DNA of 36,842 bases from Pseudomonadota bacterium (GTDB taxonomy: Bacteria > Pseudomonadota > Gammaproteobacteria > Burkholderiales > Thiobacillaceae). This document shows positions 25,847 through 35,135 of this stretch, piece by piece; within the stretch, counting starts at the first letter, position 1, and every line of letters starts with the position of its first letter. The translations under genes and the position numbers were made by a program. The notes below the pieces were generated by a model, which saw only the letters and a list, made by a program, of their open reading frames with translations, searched no databases and was not told the DNA's origin. The DNA lies in NCBI GenBank assembly GCA_030691265.1, contig JAUYET010000042.1, positions 1-36,842 of the forward strand, in the 5' to 3' direction.

Positions 25847-25930
25847 CCTGGAATCCTCAGTTGGGGAGGCTGTAGGTGCGAATTTATTCGCACATTCAAG
25901 CACTTCCGTGCGAATAAATTCGCACCTACA
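25847..25930. repeat. Element end plus inverted REP pair upstream of the permease
   Basis: CCTGGAATCCTCAGTTG (25847-25863) repeats the end of the window-edge elements. It touches the ATG of the permease. It is followed by TGTAGGTGCGAATTTATTCG (25871) and its mirror ending at 25930, the same inner pair as in the MITE at 11677. A second end was not found, so this may be a decayed copy. Confidence 0.75.
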
Positions 25931-25988
25931 AGCAAGGTGCAACATATTGAAACGCCGAGCACTTTCCTTCCAACAGCGGAATTCAGGA

Positions 25989-26714
25989 TCATTGTTGGGT
26001 CACCGAATTTGCCACTACTCGGTTTGCCACTACTCGGTTTGCCACCACTCGGTTTGCCACCACTCGGCCGCCATCCAGGCGCAACTGGCGTCCGCAATGA
26101 CCAGCCAAGGCCGTGTCGTGGGTGACGACGATCAGGCTGGCGCCTTGCGCGCGGTTGAGTTCAAACATCAACTCGATGACTTGCGCGCCGGTGTGGGCGT
26201 CGAGATTGCCGGTGGGCTCGTCAGCCAGCAGGATGCGCGGCGACACCGCGAACGCGCGCGCCAGGGCGACGCGTTGCTGTTCGCCGCCGGAAAGCTGGTT
26301 CGGCCGATGCTTGGCGCGCGCCGACAAACCGACCCGGTTCAGATGCTCGCCCGCCACGGCGGCTGCATCTTTGCGGCCGGCCAGTTCCAGCGGCAGCATG
26401 ACGTTCTCCAACGCAGTCAGCCCCGGCAGCAACTGGAAGGACTGGAACACGAAGCCCATGTTGCGCCCGCGCAAAGCGGCACGGCCATCCTCGTCGAGAT
26501 CGGACAGCGCCACGCCATCGAGGCGCACACGGCCGGCGCTGGGCGTATCCAGACCGGCGATCAGACCGAGCAAGGTCGATTTTCCGGAACCGGAACTGCC
26601 GACGATGGCGACGGTCTCGCCACTGTTCACGGAGAATGAGACATCGGCCAGGATGGCCAGCGTTTCCTCCCCCAACTGCACGGATTTGCCGAGGTTTTCG
26701 ATGTCGATGCGCAT
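25989..26714 (-). CDS. ABC transporter ATPase (YbbA/LolD type) with repeat-expanded C-terminus
   Basis: The ATPase partner of the permease. Walker A GSSGSGKST is at 39-47, the signature LSGGEQQRVALARA near 143-156, and Walker B LLADEPTGNLD follows, with the H-loop in VVTHDTALAG. The body ends at about residue 217 (RLDGGR). The remaining residues are VVANR repeated four times by a 15-base tandem repeat, then VTQQ. Length is 241 residues. The ATG at 26714 overlaps the divergent tesA start region. Genes of this pair next to tesA are common in proteobacteria. Substrate unknown; lipid or lipoprotein-related export is a guess from tesA. Confidence 0.92.
   Translation of the reverse strand: MRIDIENLGKSVQLGEETLAILADVSFSVNSGETVAIVGSSGSGKSTLLGLIAGLDTPSAGRVRLDGVALSDLDEDGRAALRGRNMGFVFQSFQLLPGLTALENVMLPLELAGRKDAAAVAGEHLNRVGLSARAKHRPNQLSGGEQQRVALARAFAVSPRILLADEPTGNLDAHTGAQVIELMFELNRAQGASLIVVTHDTALAGHCGRQLRLDGGRVVANRVVANRVVANRVVANSVTQQ
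26005..26067. repeat. 15-base tandem repeat x4 at the 3' end of the ATPase gene
   Basis: Units of GCCACTACTCGGTTT or GCCACCACTCGGTTT, two of each. Read on the minus strand they encode VVANR four times. The unit is a multiple of three, so changes in copy number keep the frame. Confidence 0.9.
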
Positions 26715-27321
26715 GAGGTTTTTGGGCTTGTTGTTTATCGGTTTGGCCGGCGCGGTACAGGCTGCGCCGACGATTCTTGTCTATGGCGACAGTTTATCCG
26801 CCGCTTACGGCATCCCGCGCGAGTCCGGCTGGGTCGCGCTGCTGGCGCAACGTCTACACACCAGCTCGCCGGCGTATCAGATCGTCAACGCCAGCGTCTC
26901 CGGCGAAACCACCGCCGGCGGACTCACCCGCCTGCCTGTATTGCTCGCCGCGCATCGTCCCAAGCTGGCCATCCTCGCCCTGGGCGCCAACGATGGTCTG
27001 CGCGGCCTGCCGCTGACACACACCGCGCGCAACCTGGAAAACATGATTACCTTGGCGGAGAAGCAGGGCAGCCAGGTTTTGCTGGTCGGCATGCAACTAC
27101 CGCCGAACTATGGCCCGGCTTACACCAGCAAGTTCCAGGCGATGTTCAGCAATGTCGCCAGGAAGAAAAAAGTGCGCCTGGTTCCCTTCCTGCTGGCCGG
27201 CATTGGCGCGCAAGCGGAACGCTTCCAGGCCGATGGCTTGCACCCGACCGCGCAAGCGCAACCGGTCTTGCTGGACAACGTCTGGCGCGAGCTGGGACCG
27301 ATGTTGCGGCTGCCGAAATAG
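26701..27321 (+). CDS. tesA: Periplasmic acyl-CoA thioesterase / lysophospholipase (TesA)
   Basis: An SGNH hydrolase: esterase, thioesterase and lysophospholipase activity in the periplasm. The product has a signal peptide (MRFLGLLFIGLAGAVQA, cleavage before APTIL), then the block I motif YGDSLSAAYGI with the nucleophile serine, block III GANDGLRGLP and the C-terminal DGLHPTAQAQ with catalytic Asp and His. ATG at 26701 is chosen for its GAGG site six bases upstream; ATG at 26707 or 26713 is also possible. It diverges from the ABC ATPase, and the coding regions overlap by 14 bases. Length is 206 residues. Confidence 0.93.
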   Translation: MSMRMRFLGLLFIGLAGAVQAAPTILVYGDSLSAAYGIPRESGWVALLAQRLHTSSPAYQIVNASVSGETTAGGLTRLPVLLAAHRPKLAILALGANDGLRGLPLTHTARNLENMITLAEKQGSQVLLVGMQLPPNYGPAYTSKFQAMFSNVARKKKVRLVPFLLAGIGAQAERFQADGLHPTAQAQPVLLDNVWRELGPMLRLPK

Positions 27322-27329
27322 CACACGGC

Positions 27330-27358
27330 TTGACATTCCCGCGCAATTCGCCGATACA
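27330..27358 (+). promoter_or_regulatory. Candidate promoter of the Xre/RES module
   Basis: A perfect -35 box TTGACA (27330-27335), 17-base spacer and a weak -10 like GATACA (27353-27358). It lies 26 bases before the antitoxin ATG. GCCG and CGGC flank the -10 region and may be part of an operator. Confidence 0.45.
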
Positions 27359-27384
27359 TAAACGGCATATTGCGGAGAGCAACC

Positions 27385-27900
27385 ATGACGACACACACCG
27401 AAGCGATCAACCCCTCACCGAAACGCGGCAAGGCAACGGTATTTCACACAGGCGTGCCGGCAAGTTCAGTTCTGACGGCCGCAGAGCCCGCATTGAACCT
27501 GCCCTACCCGCTGGGTGCTGCCGACGATGGTGCAGCGGCCTCATTGAGTGTCATGAAAATCATCCGGGAAGGCTTGCCCACCAGCGTCATCCGCCAACTC
27601 GAAGAAGCCGGCGTCGAACGCAAATACCGCATCCAGATCATCCCGGAACGTACGCTGCAACACCGCGTCAAGAACGGCGAACGCATGACCCCGGCTGAAA
27701 GCGAACGCGCCTATCGCATCGCGAACGTCATCGCCCTGGCCGACCGGGTGTTCGGCAATCACGAAAAAGGCATGCGCTGGCTACACAACCCCATGCGGCA
27801 TCTGGAAGGTCAGAGCCCGCTGGACGTGCTTGACACCGACATCGGCGCACGCCTGGTCGAAGAAGCGCTGGGCCAGATCGACGCGGGCTACTTTGCTTGA
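27385..27900 (+). CDS. Xre/MbcA/ParS-type antitoxin of a RES toxin
   Basis: Neutralises the downstream RES toxin and probably represses the operon. The 171-residue protein has an N-terminal segment without clear motifs, an Xre-like HTH region (RIQIIPERTLQHRVKNGERM) and the C-terminal toxin-binding DUF2384 domain. The latter has ANVIALADRVFGNHEKGMRW, the LHNPMRHLEGQSPLDVL motif and GARLVEEALGQIDAGYFA. The ATG at 27385 has a GGAGA site. The ORF stops 24 bases before the toxin start. Confidence 0.9.
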   Translation: MTTHTEAINPSPKRGKATVFHTGVPASSVLTAAEPALNLPYPLGAADDGAAASLSVMKIIREGLPTSVIRQLEEAGVERKYRIQIIPERTLQHRVKNGERMTPAESERAYRIANVIALADRVFGNHEKGMRWLHNPMRHLEGQSPLDVLDTDIGARLVEEALGQIDAGYFA

Positions 27901-27930
27901 GTCATTTCGCTTGAGTAATTTCGCTTGATC
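27901..27930 (+). repeat. Short tandem repeat between antitoxin and toxin
   Basis: GCTTGAGTCATTTC and GCTTGAGTAATTTC, then GCTTGA, form two and a half 14-base units from about 27895. The last one supplies the TTG start of the toxin gene, so slippage here could alter spacing or start choice. Confidence 0.6.
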
Positions 27931-28428
27931 CTCTGGCGCATCAGCAACTACGAAGACCTGCGCGGACTCGGCGGCCTGAAGGTTGCCGGCCGCTGGCACC
28001 ATGCCGGCCGGCCCGTCGTCTATCTGGCCGAACACCCGGCGCTGGCGCTGCTGGAAACGCTGGTGCATCTGGAAATCCGCTCGCTGGAAGACCTGCCGGA
28101 CACCTACAAGCTGCTGCGGGTCGAGGCGCCAGACAGCATCGATATCGCCCAATCGCAGCCGCCAGCCAATTGGCAATCCAGCCTGACCCTCACGCGCAGC
28201 CTCGGCGACGCCTGGCTGGCAGCGGCGCCGACCGCACTGATGCGCGTACCCAGCGTTCTGGTCCCCGGTCATAACACCCTGCTCAACCCGCTGCATCCGG
28301 ATGCCCGCAACATCGCTATCGCCGAAATCCTGAACTGGCCGTTCGACCCCAGGCTGGCGGGTGGCATTCGGGCGGACGCAGCAGAAACAAGCCCCCCTGC
28401 TTCAGCGCCGTTACAAGGCACGCCTTGA
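27925..28428 (+). CDS. RES-domain toxin (NAD+ degrading)
   Basis: RES toxins, named for conserved Arg, Glu and Ser, deplete cellular NAD+. Here the arginine is in LWRIS (residue 5) or GRWHHAG, the glutamate is likely in LLETLVHLEI, and the serine in NPLHPDAR context is less clear. GRWHHAGRPVVYLAEHPALA is the diagnostic segment. The start is TTG at 27925, giving MILWRISNYEDLRGLG. A tail of about 20 residues after FDPRL is longer than usual and may be repeat-derived or a late stop. 167 residues. No inactivating change is evident. Confidence 0.88.
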   Translation: MILWRISNYEDLRGLGGLKVAGRWHHAGRPVVYLAEHPALALLETLVHLEIRSLEDLPDTYKLLRVEAPDSIDIAQSQPPANWQSSLTLTRSLGDAWLAAAPTALMRVPSVLVPGHNTLLNPLHPDARNIAIAEILNWPFDPRLAGGIRADAAETSPPASAPLQGTP

Positions 28429-28523
28429 TACGCTTGTCAGAACTGCAAATGTCGCCGTTGGCACGCCCTTTGGCTACGGATCATCGCCGCATGGTCAGAC
28501 ACTTGAGGCGATAATCGCGCCCC

Positions 28524-30512
<1,989 letters not shown>

Positions 30513-30532
30513 GAGCTGACGTTAGCGCGGCG

Positions 30533-30590
30533 GTAGGTGCGAATTTATTCGCATCGAAGCGCTTGATTGTGCGAATAAATTCGCACCTAC
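30533..30590. repeat. Inverted REP pair (GTAGGTGCGAATTTATTCGC family)
   Basis: The arms at 30533-30553 and 30569-30590 belong to the same family as the inner pairs at 11734-11793 and 25871-25930. Here no CCTCAGTTGA end accompanies it. Confidence 0.9.
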
Positions 30591-30654
30591 GAACAAGACT
30601 TGGTGCAGCAAACGACTTTCAAGCTGCGGTGGTTTTTTGGATAGCCTGTGCCAC

Positions 30655-30780
30655 GTGATTGATCTCGCTTCATTGCACACCCCGGCCGGCGCCAGCACGG
30701 TCCCGGTCAGCGATGCCCACGCCACCGACGAACGCATCGCCTTGCTGCGCGGTGTGTTCAACGCCGCCCCAATTCCGTAG
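30655..30780 (+). pseudogene. Short truncated gene fragment ended by a REP palindrome
   Basis: GTG at 30655 opens 41 codons, including ASTVPVSDAHATDERIALLR and GVFNAAPIP, then a TAG provided by the repeat at 30777. A faint likeness to the KIALFRSLFRG segment of helicase-linked primase proteins was noted, too weak to name. The interval 30513-30935 otherwise holds only two repeats. Confidence 0.3.
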
Positions 30781-30832
30781 GGTGCGCCGTGCGCACCGAT
30801 TCACTGCGAAAGGTGCGCGCGGCGCACCCTAC
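30777..30832. repeat. Inverted repeat (GTAGGGTGCGCCGTGCGCACC family)
   Basis: GTAGGGTGCGCCGTGCGCACC and the mirror GGTGCGCGCGGCGCACCCTAC flank a 14-base centre. A fourth REP-like family in this window. Confidence 0.85.
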
Positions 30833-30935
30833 TGTGTTTCGAGAGAGACCCGATCGAAAAAACCGGCAAGCCATCCTGAAAACCAACCCGCAATGGCAAA
30901 ATTCCAGCCTTGCAAATACACCTCATACCAATTGA

Positions 30936-33452
30936 ATGACCAACCTGCCAAAACGCCGCGCTACTGCCCGTAAATCCGCCACCCCAGCTGAACCACGCCT
31001 GTCCCGCCTGCGCCGCCCCGACGATCTGGCGGTGGACGAATGGCAAATCAAGCTGCGCCGCCAGTTCGGCCGCGAGCAGGCCTTTTTGCTGGAAAATCTG
31101 GGCGACGACCCGGTGTTTTCCGAATTCGCCGTCACCAACCCCGCCAGCCGTGGGCGCTACCGGGTCGCGATTCGCGGCGCCGGGCTGGGCGAGAATTTCT
31201 GCACCTGCCCCGACTACGCCAGCAACGATCTCGGCACCTGCAAGCACATCGAATTCACGCTGGCGCGGCTGGAAGCTCGACGCGGCGGCAAGGCGGCGCT
31301 CAAGCGCGGTTACCGGCCGCCTTACAGCGAACTCCTGCTCGACTACGCCGGCCAGCGTCAGGTTCGGCTGCGCCTGGGCACGGAGTGTCCCGACAAACTG
31401 ACGCGCCAGGCGCAAACGCTGTTCGACGCCGAGGCGGGGATGTCGCTGGCGCCTGCGGCTTTCGACCGTCTCGATGATTTCCTCAAATCCGCAACGAAGC
31501 AGGGCCACGAACTGCGTTGCTATGACGATGCGCTCGCCTTCATCGCCGAAACGCGCGACGCCGAGTCACGCCGCACCCGCCTCGAAAAGGCTTATCCAAA
31601 GGGTGCGCAGAGCCCCGCCCTGAAAAAATTGCTCAAAGTGCCCCTCTACCCCTACCAGGCCGATGGCGCCCTGTTCGCCGTGCGCGCTGGGCGGGCGTTG
31701 ATAGGCGACGAGATGGGCCTGGGCAAGACCATCCAGGCCATCGCCGCCGCCGAATTATTCGCCCGTCATTTCGGCGCCGAGCGGGTGCTGGTGGTCTGCC
31801 CCACCTCGCTCAAACACCAGTGGCAGCGCGAAATCGCCAAATTTTCCGGGCGTGAGGCCACGGTCATCGGCGGCCTGCGCAGCGCCCGCCAAACGCTCTA
31901 CGCAGTAAGCGACTTCTGCAAAATCACCAACTACGAAACCCTGGCGCGCGACCAGGACCTGATTCAGGCTTGGGCGCCGGACGTGGTCATCGTCGACGAG
32001 GCGCAGCGCATCAAAAACTGGAACACCATCGCCGCCCGCGCCCTGAAACGCATCCATAGCCCTTACGCCGTGGTGCTCACCGGCACGCCACTGGAAAACC
32101 GCCTGGAAGAATTGGTCTCCATCGTCCAGTTCGTCGACCAGCATCGCCTGGGACCAACCTGGCGGCTGCTCAACGAACACCAGCAGCGCGACGACTCCGG
32201 CCGGGTGATCGGCTACCGGGGACTCGACCGCATCGGCGCCACCCTGGCGCCCATCCTGTTGCGCCGGCGCAAGGCCGAAGTGCTCGATCAGTTGCCGCCA
32301 CGCATCGACAACACCCTGTTCGTGCCACTGACCGAACCGCAACGTCAGCACCACGACGAGAACGGCGACATCGTCAAACGCATCGTCAAACGCTGGCGCC
32401 ATAGCGGTTATTTGTCGGAAGCCGACCAGCGCCGCCTCACCTGCGCCCTGCAGAACATGCGCATGGTCTGCAACAGTACCTATTTGCTCGACCAGGAAAC
32501 CGACCACGGCCACAAAGCCGACGAACTCATGCTGCTGCTGGAAGACCTGTTCGAGCAGCCGGACGCCAAGGTCGTCGTCTTCAGCCAGTGGCGGCGCACG
32601 CATGAACTCATCATCCGCCGTCTGGCGCAGCGCGGCTGGGGCCATGTCCTGTTCCACGGCGGCGTGCCGAGCGAGAAACGCGCCGCCCTGGTCGACCGCT
32701 TCCACGACGACCCCGATTGCCGCTGCTTCCTCTCCACCGATGCCGGCGGCGTCGGCCTCAACCTGCAACACGCCGCTGCCGCCATCGTCAACATGGACCT
32801 GCCCTGGAACCCCGCCGTGCTGGAACAGCGCATCGGCCGCGTCCACCGCCTGGGCCAGACCAAGAGCGTGCAGGTGGTCAACTTCGTCGCCCAGGGCAGC
32901 ATCGAGGAAGGCATGCTCTCCGTGCTCGCGTTCAAGAAATCCCTGTTCGCCGGCGTGCTTGATGGCGGCGCCGGCGATATCTTCATGAACGGCACGCGGC
33001 TATCCAAATTCATGGAAAGCGTCGAGGAAGTCACCCAAACCGCCGCCGCAACGCCGGCAGAAAACGATGCTGCCGAAGCTGCGCGAGAGGAGGCAAGTGA
33101 GGCGGCAACGGAAGTTGCGCCAGATACCGCGCCGGCCATGGCCGGCGAACCGAGACCCGAACCGGCGCATGAATCGATAGCTGCGCCACCGTCCTCCGCC
33201 GAGGTATCCACCGAACTGCAAGCCGCCCCCACATCCACGCCTGCCAACCCCTGGGCGCCGCTGCTGGAAGTCGGCCTCCAGCTCCTTGGCGGCCTCAGCG
33301 GCGCCACACAACCTGGTCAAGCGCCATCGCCCGTACTGGAAACCGACCCGAAAACCGGCCGCACCTATCTCAAACTCCCCGTCCCGGAACCCGCCACCAT
33401 CCAGCGTCTGGCTGATGCCCTGCGTGAACTCCTCACTCCCGCGAGGCCATGA
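30936..33452 (+). CDS. SWIM zinc-finger SNF2-family helicase
   Basis: An 838-residue DNA-dependent ATPase of the SNF2/RapA group. An N-terminal SWIM finger (FCTCPDYASNDLGTCKHIEF, about residues 88-107) binds zinc and probably nucleic acid. Then come the helicase motifs: Walker A GDEMGLGKTIQAI near 257, the DEAQ-type box VIVDEAQRIKNW, VLTGTPLENRLEELV, and in the second lobe VFSQWRRTHELI, STDAGGVGLNLQ and QRIGRVHRLGQTKS. The C-terminal 150 residues are alanine/proline/glutamate-rich and appear unstructured. No ribosome site is clear. The stop overlaps the next gene in ATGA, so it is the first gene of a five-gene unit. Confidence 0.9.
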   Translation: MTNLPKRRATARKSATPAEPRLSRLRRPDDLAVDEWQIKLRRQFGREQAFLLENLGDDPVFSEFAVTNPASRGRYRVAIRGAGLGENFCTCPDYASNDLGTCKHIEFTLARLEARRGGKAALKRGYRPPYSELLLDYAGQRQVRLRLGTECPDKLTRQAQTLFDAEAGMSLAPAAFDRLDDFLKSATKQGHELRCYDDALAFIAETRDAESRRTRLEKAYPKGAQSPALKKLLKVPLYPYQADGALFAVRAGRALIGDEMGLGKTIQAIAAAELFARHFGAERVLVVCPTSLKHQWQREIAKFSGREATVIGGLRSARQTLYAVSDFCKITNYETLARDQDLIQAWAPDVVIVDEAQRIKNWNTIAARALKRIHSPYAVVLTGTPLENRLEELVSIVQFVDQHRLGPTWRLLNEHQQRDDSGRVIGYRGLDRIGATLAPILLRRRKAEVLDQLPPRIDNTLFVPLTEPQRQHHDENGDIVKRIVKRWRHSGYLSEADQRRLTCALQNMRMVCNSTYLLDQETDHGHKADELMLLLEDLFEQPDAKVVVFSQWRRTHELIIRRLAQRGWGHVLFHGGVPSEKRAALVDRFHDDPDCRCFLSTDAGGVGLNLQHAAAAIVNMDLPWNPAVLEQRIGRVHRLGQTKSVQVVNFVAQGSIEEGMLSVLAFKKSLFAGVLDGGAGDIFMNGTRLSKFMESVEEVTQTAAATPAENDAAEAAREEASEAATEVAPDTAPAMAGEPRPEPAHESIAAPPSSAEVSTELQAAPTSTPANPWAPLLEVGLQLLGGLSGATQPGQAPSPVLETDPKTGRTYLKLPVPEPATIQRLADALRELLTPARP

Positions 33453-33799
33453 GCAAGTTCGGTATCGAAGAAATCGAAAAGCGATGTGAGAGCAGAAAAA
33501 TGGCTAAAAAAATGACCTTGGCGCGGGATCACTATGCAATATTGGGCGTTTCGTCGAATGTGACACCGGATTTAATCAAGGCCGCTTACCGAAAAAAGGC
33601 CACCCAGTACCACCCTGACAAAAATCCTTCTCCGGATGCGGCCGCGGGTTTCAGAGAGGTTCAGGAAGCATATGAAGTCATCTCCAATCCAGAACGTCGC
33701 AAGGCTTATGACGATTACCGGCAACGCAGCCTGATCGATGACCCCCTGGCTGTCGCACGGGATATTTCAGCAAAATACATTCAGGAAATCATGCATTGA
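33449..33799 (+). CDS. J-domain (DnaJ-like) co-chaperone, short form
   Basis: A 116-residue protein with one J domain: DHYAILGVSSNVTPDLIKAA, HPD at residues 55-57 and FREVQEAYEVISNPERRKAY. J domains stimulate Hsp70 (DnaK). The glycine/phenylalanine and zinc domains of DnaJ are absent; a short C-terminal tail of about 25 residues follows. ATG at 33449 overlaps the helicase stop by four bases; an inner ATG at 33500 (MAKKMTLARDHY) is a possible alternative start, with GAGAG upstream. Its neighbours are probable clients or partners. Confidence 0.88.
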   Translation: MSKFGIEEIEKRCESRKMAKKMTLARDHYAILGVSSNVTPDLIKAAYRKKATQYHPDKNPSPDAAAGFREVQEAYEVISNPERRKAYDDYRQRSLIDDPLAVARDISAKYIQEIMH

Positions 33800-34335
33800 A
33801 AAAAACTCGTTACTTTTCAGATCTCATCAAAAGCTACCTTGACGAGGTCGATGACCTCGTGACGGACTCGGAAGGCAAATCGGTGCTGCAAAAACGCCTG
33901 AACATCAAGCGCCGGGAGATTGACGCCATCTTGCCGATGATCGAATTCAGCCCGGAAATGGTGGCGGTCGCCTTCTACGACGCCTTTCGCTTCCAATCGC
34001 CAGAAACCATGCAGCGGATCGTATCAAGCGAACCCGGGCATTCCGACTTCCTCGCCTGGGCTGAGTTAAAAGACCAACTGACGATTGCAGATTGGGCGGA
34101 GCCGCTAATTAAATCGTCGCTAAAAGTACAAGGCGGCGATGCCTTTCTCGTCACAACCGCCGCATTGGAATTCCTGCGCAACAAAGATTCGTTTACTGCA
34201 CCGGCACCGGAACAAGAGATAAGAAAAGAACGGAGTGACGATGGCGACGATGATGACGAGGGCGACATGGAGGATTTGGGTGAGGCCGGCGCGGATTGGC
34301 TCGTCGAGCAGGGATTCGAGTCGCTGGAACACTAA
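33796..34335 (+). CDS. Unrecognised protein, gene 3 of the SNF2/J-domain unit
   Basis: A 179-residue protein that I cannot assign. It starts at TTG, sharing TTGA with the stop of the J-domain gene, so translation is coupled. The N-terminal 130 residues look alpha-helical (RYFSDLIKSYLDEVDDLV, KSVLQKRLNIKRREIDAI). A very acidic tail (DDGDDDDEGD near residue 148) precedes a helical end (GADWLVEQGFESLEH). No signal peptide, membrane span or metal motif. Acidic tails of this kind often mediate contact with basic partners or DNA mimicry; that is speculation here. Confidence 0.75.
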   Translation: MKKTRYFSDLIKSYLDEVDDLVTDSEGKSVLQKRLNIKRREIDAILPMIEFSPEMVAVAFYDAFRFQSPETMQRIVSSEPGHSDFLAWAELKDQLTIADWAEPLIKSSLKVQGGDAFLVTTAALEFLRNKDSFTAPAPEQEIRKERSDDGDDDDEGDMEDLGEAGADWLVEQGFESLEH

Positions 34336-34364
34336 ATACGGATATTCGTGAACAAGGACATTGC

Positions 34365-35123
34365 ATGCACCCGGTTGTATTGAAATCTTCACAGTTGATT
34401 CTTTCTGGCGACATTGTCGGCGCCGAGAAAGCGCTCGTGGCCATTGCCGATCAGGATGGCGACCACGCGTTGGTGAGTATCCTTGACGATATGCAGCCCA
34501 ACGATCTGCTCGCGATCATGCGCGAGTTCGATTCATCCAAGGAATCCGTGGTCAATATGGTGGTGACGCCCGAGCAATTCGCCCGCTCCATCGTGCTCGA
34601 AAAGAAATACGGCGAACGCACGAGTGAAAGACTGCGCGCGATGATCAATACCGTCATTCACCGCGATACGGAAACCGTCGTCGAATATCTTGAAGCCATC
34701 GCCAATATCGAGGGTGGCTGCGACACCTTGGCCGATTATTTCGAAGACCGATATGACGAGATATTCAGCTTTGCGTCCACCGGCAGCTTTACGCCGCAAC
34801 TCGAGCCGGAATCCAGCATGCAGACCCACAACACCTGGCTGATGGAAAAAATCGAGGAAATCGATCACGGCCTGTGTTTTGGCAACGCCATCGAAAATTC
34901 TCGACCGCAGCTTTCTCATTCGGAAATCGCCGATGGCGACTGGATGGAAACCGCATGGATACTGCGCTATGAACTATCCGATGCTTTCGAAGAAGTGATG
35001 ATGATGTTGCGCAACCGGGTGCAAAAACATCTGGAAGCGACGAATGAATCGTTGATTTCAGCGCCCGAGACGGCGAGCGCCGGCGAATCGTTATTGGACG
35101 ACGAGGAAGAATCCGCGATTTAA
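34365..35123 (+). CDS. Unrecognised protein, gene 4 of the SNF2/J-domain unit
   Basis: A 252-residue protein, mostly helical and acidic, without a recognised motif. It begins MHPVVLKSSQLILSGDIVGA at ATG 34365, with AAGGAC at good distance; the frame is open upstream but overlaps gene 3. The first 130 residues have the pattern of repeated helices (ALVSILDDMQPNDLLAIMRE, ARSIVLEKKYGERTSERLRA). The final part is glutamate-rich. It has no transmembrane or signal features, so it is presumed cytoplasmic. A distant relation to gene 3 by repeated helical pairs is possible but unproved. Confidence 0.75.
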   Translation: MHPVVLKSSQLILSGDIVGAEKALVAIADQDGDHALVSILDDMQPNDLLAIMREFDSSKESVVNMVVTPEQFARSIVLEKKYGERTSERLRAMINTVIHRDTETVVEYLEAIANIEGGCDTLADYFEDRYDEIFSFASTGSFTPQLEPESSMQTHNTWLMEKIEEIDHGLCFGNAIENSRPQLSHSEIADGDWMETAWILRYELSDAFEEVMMMLRNRVQKHLEATNESLISAPETASAGESLLDDEEESAI

Positions 35124-35135
35124 GGATATCGACGC

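Noticed and set aside
25847-25945. N-terminal extension of the permease containing CRCEFIRTEVLECANKFAP
   Set aside because: It is translated REP/element DNA. Similar peptide text appears wherever this repeat is read in this frame.
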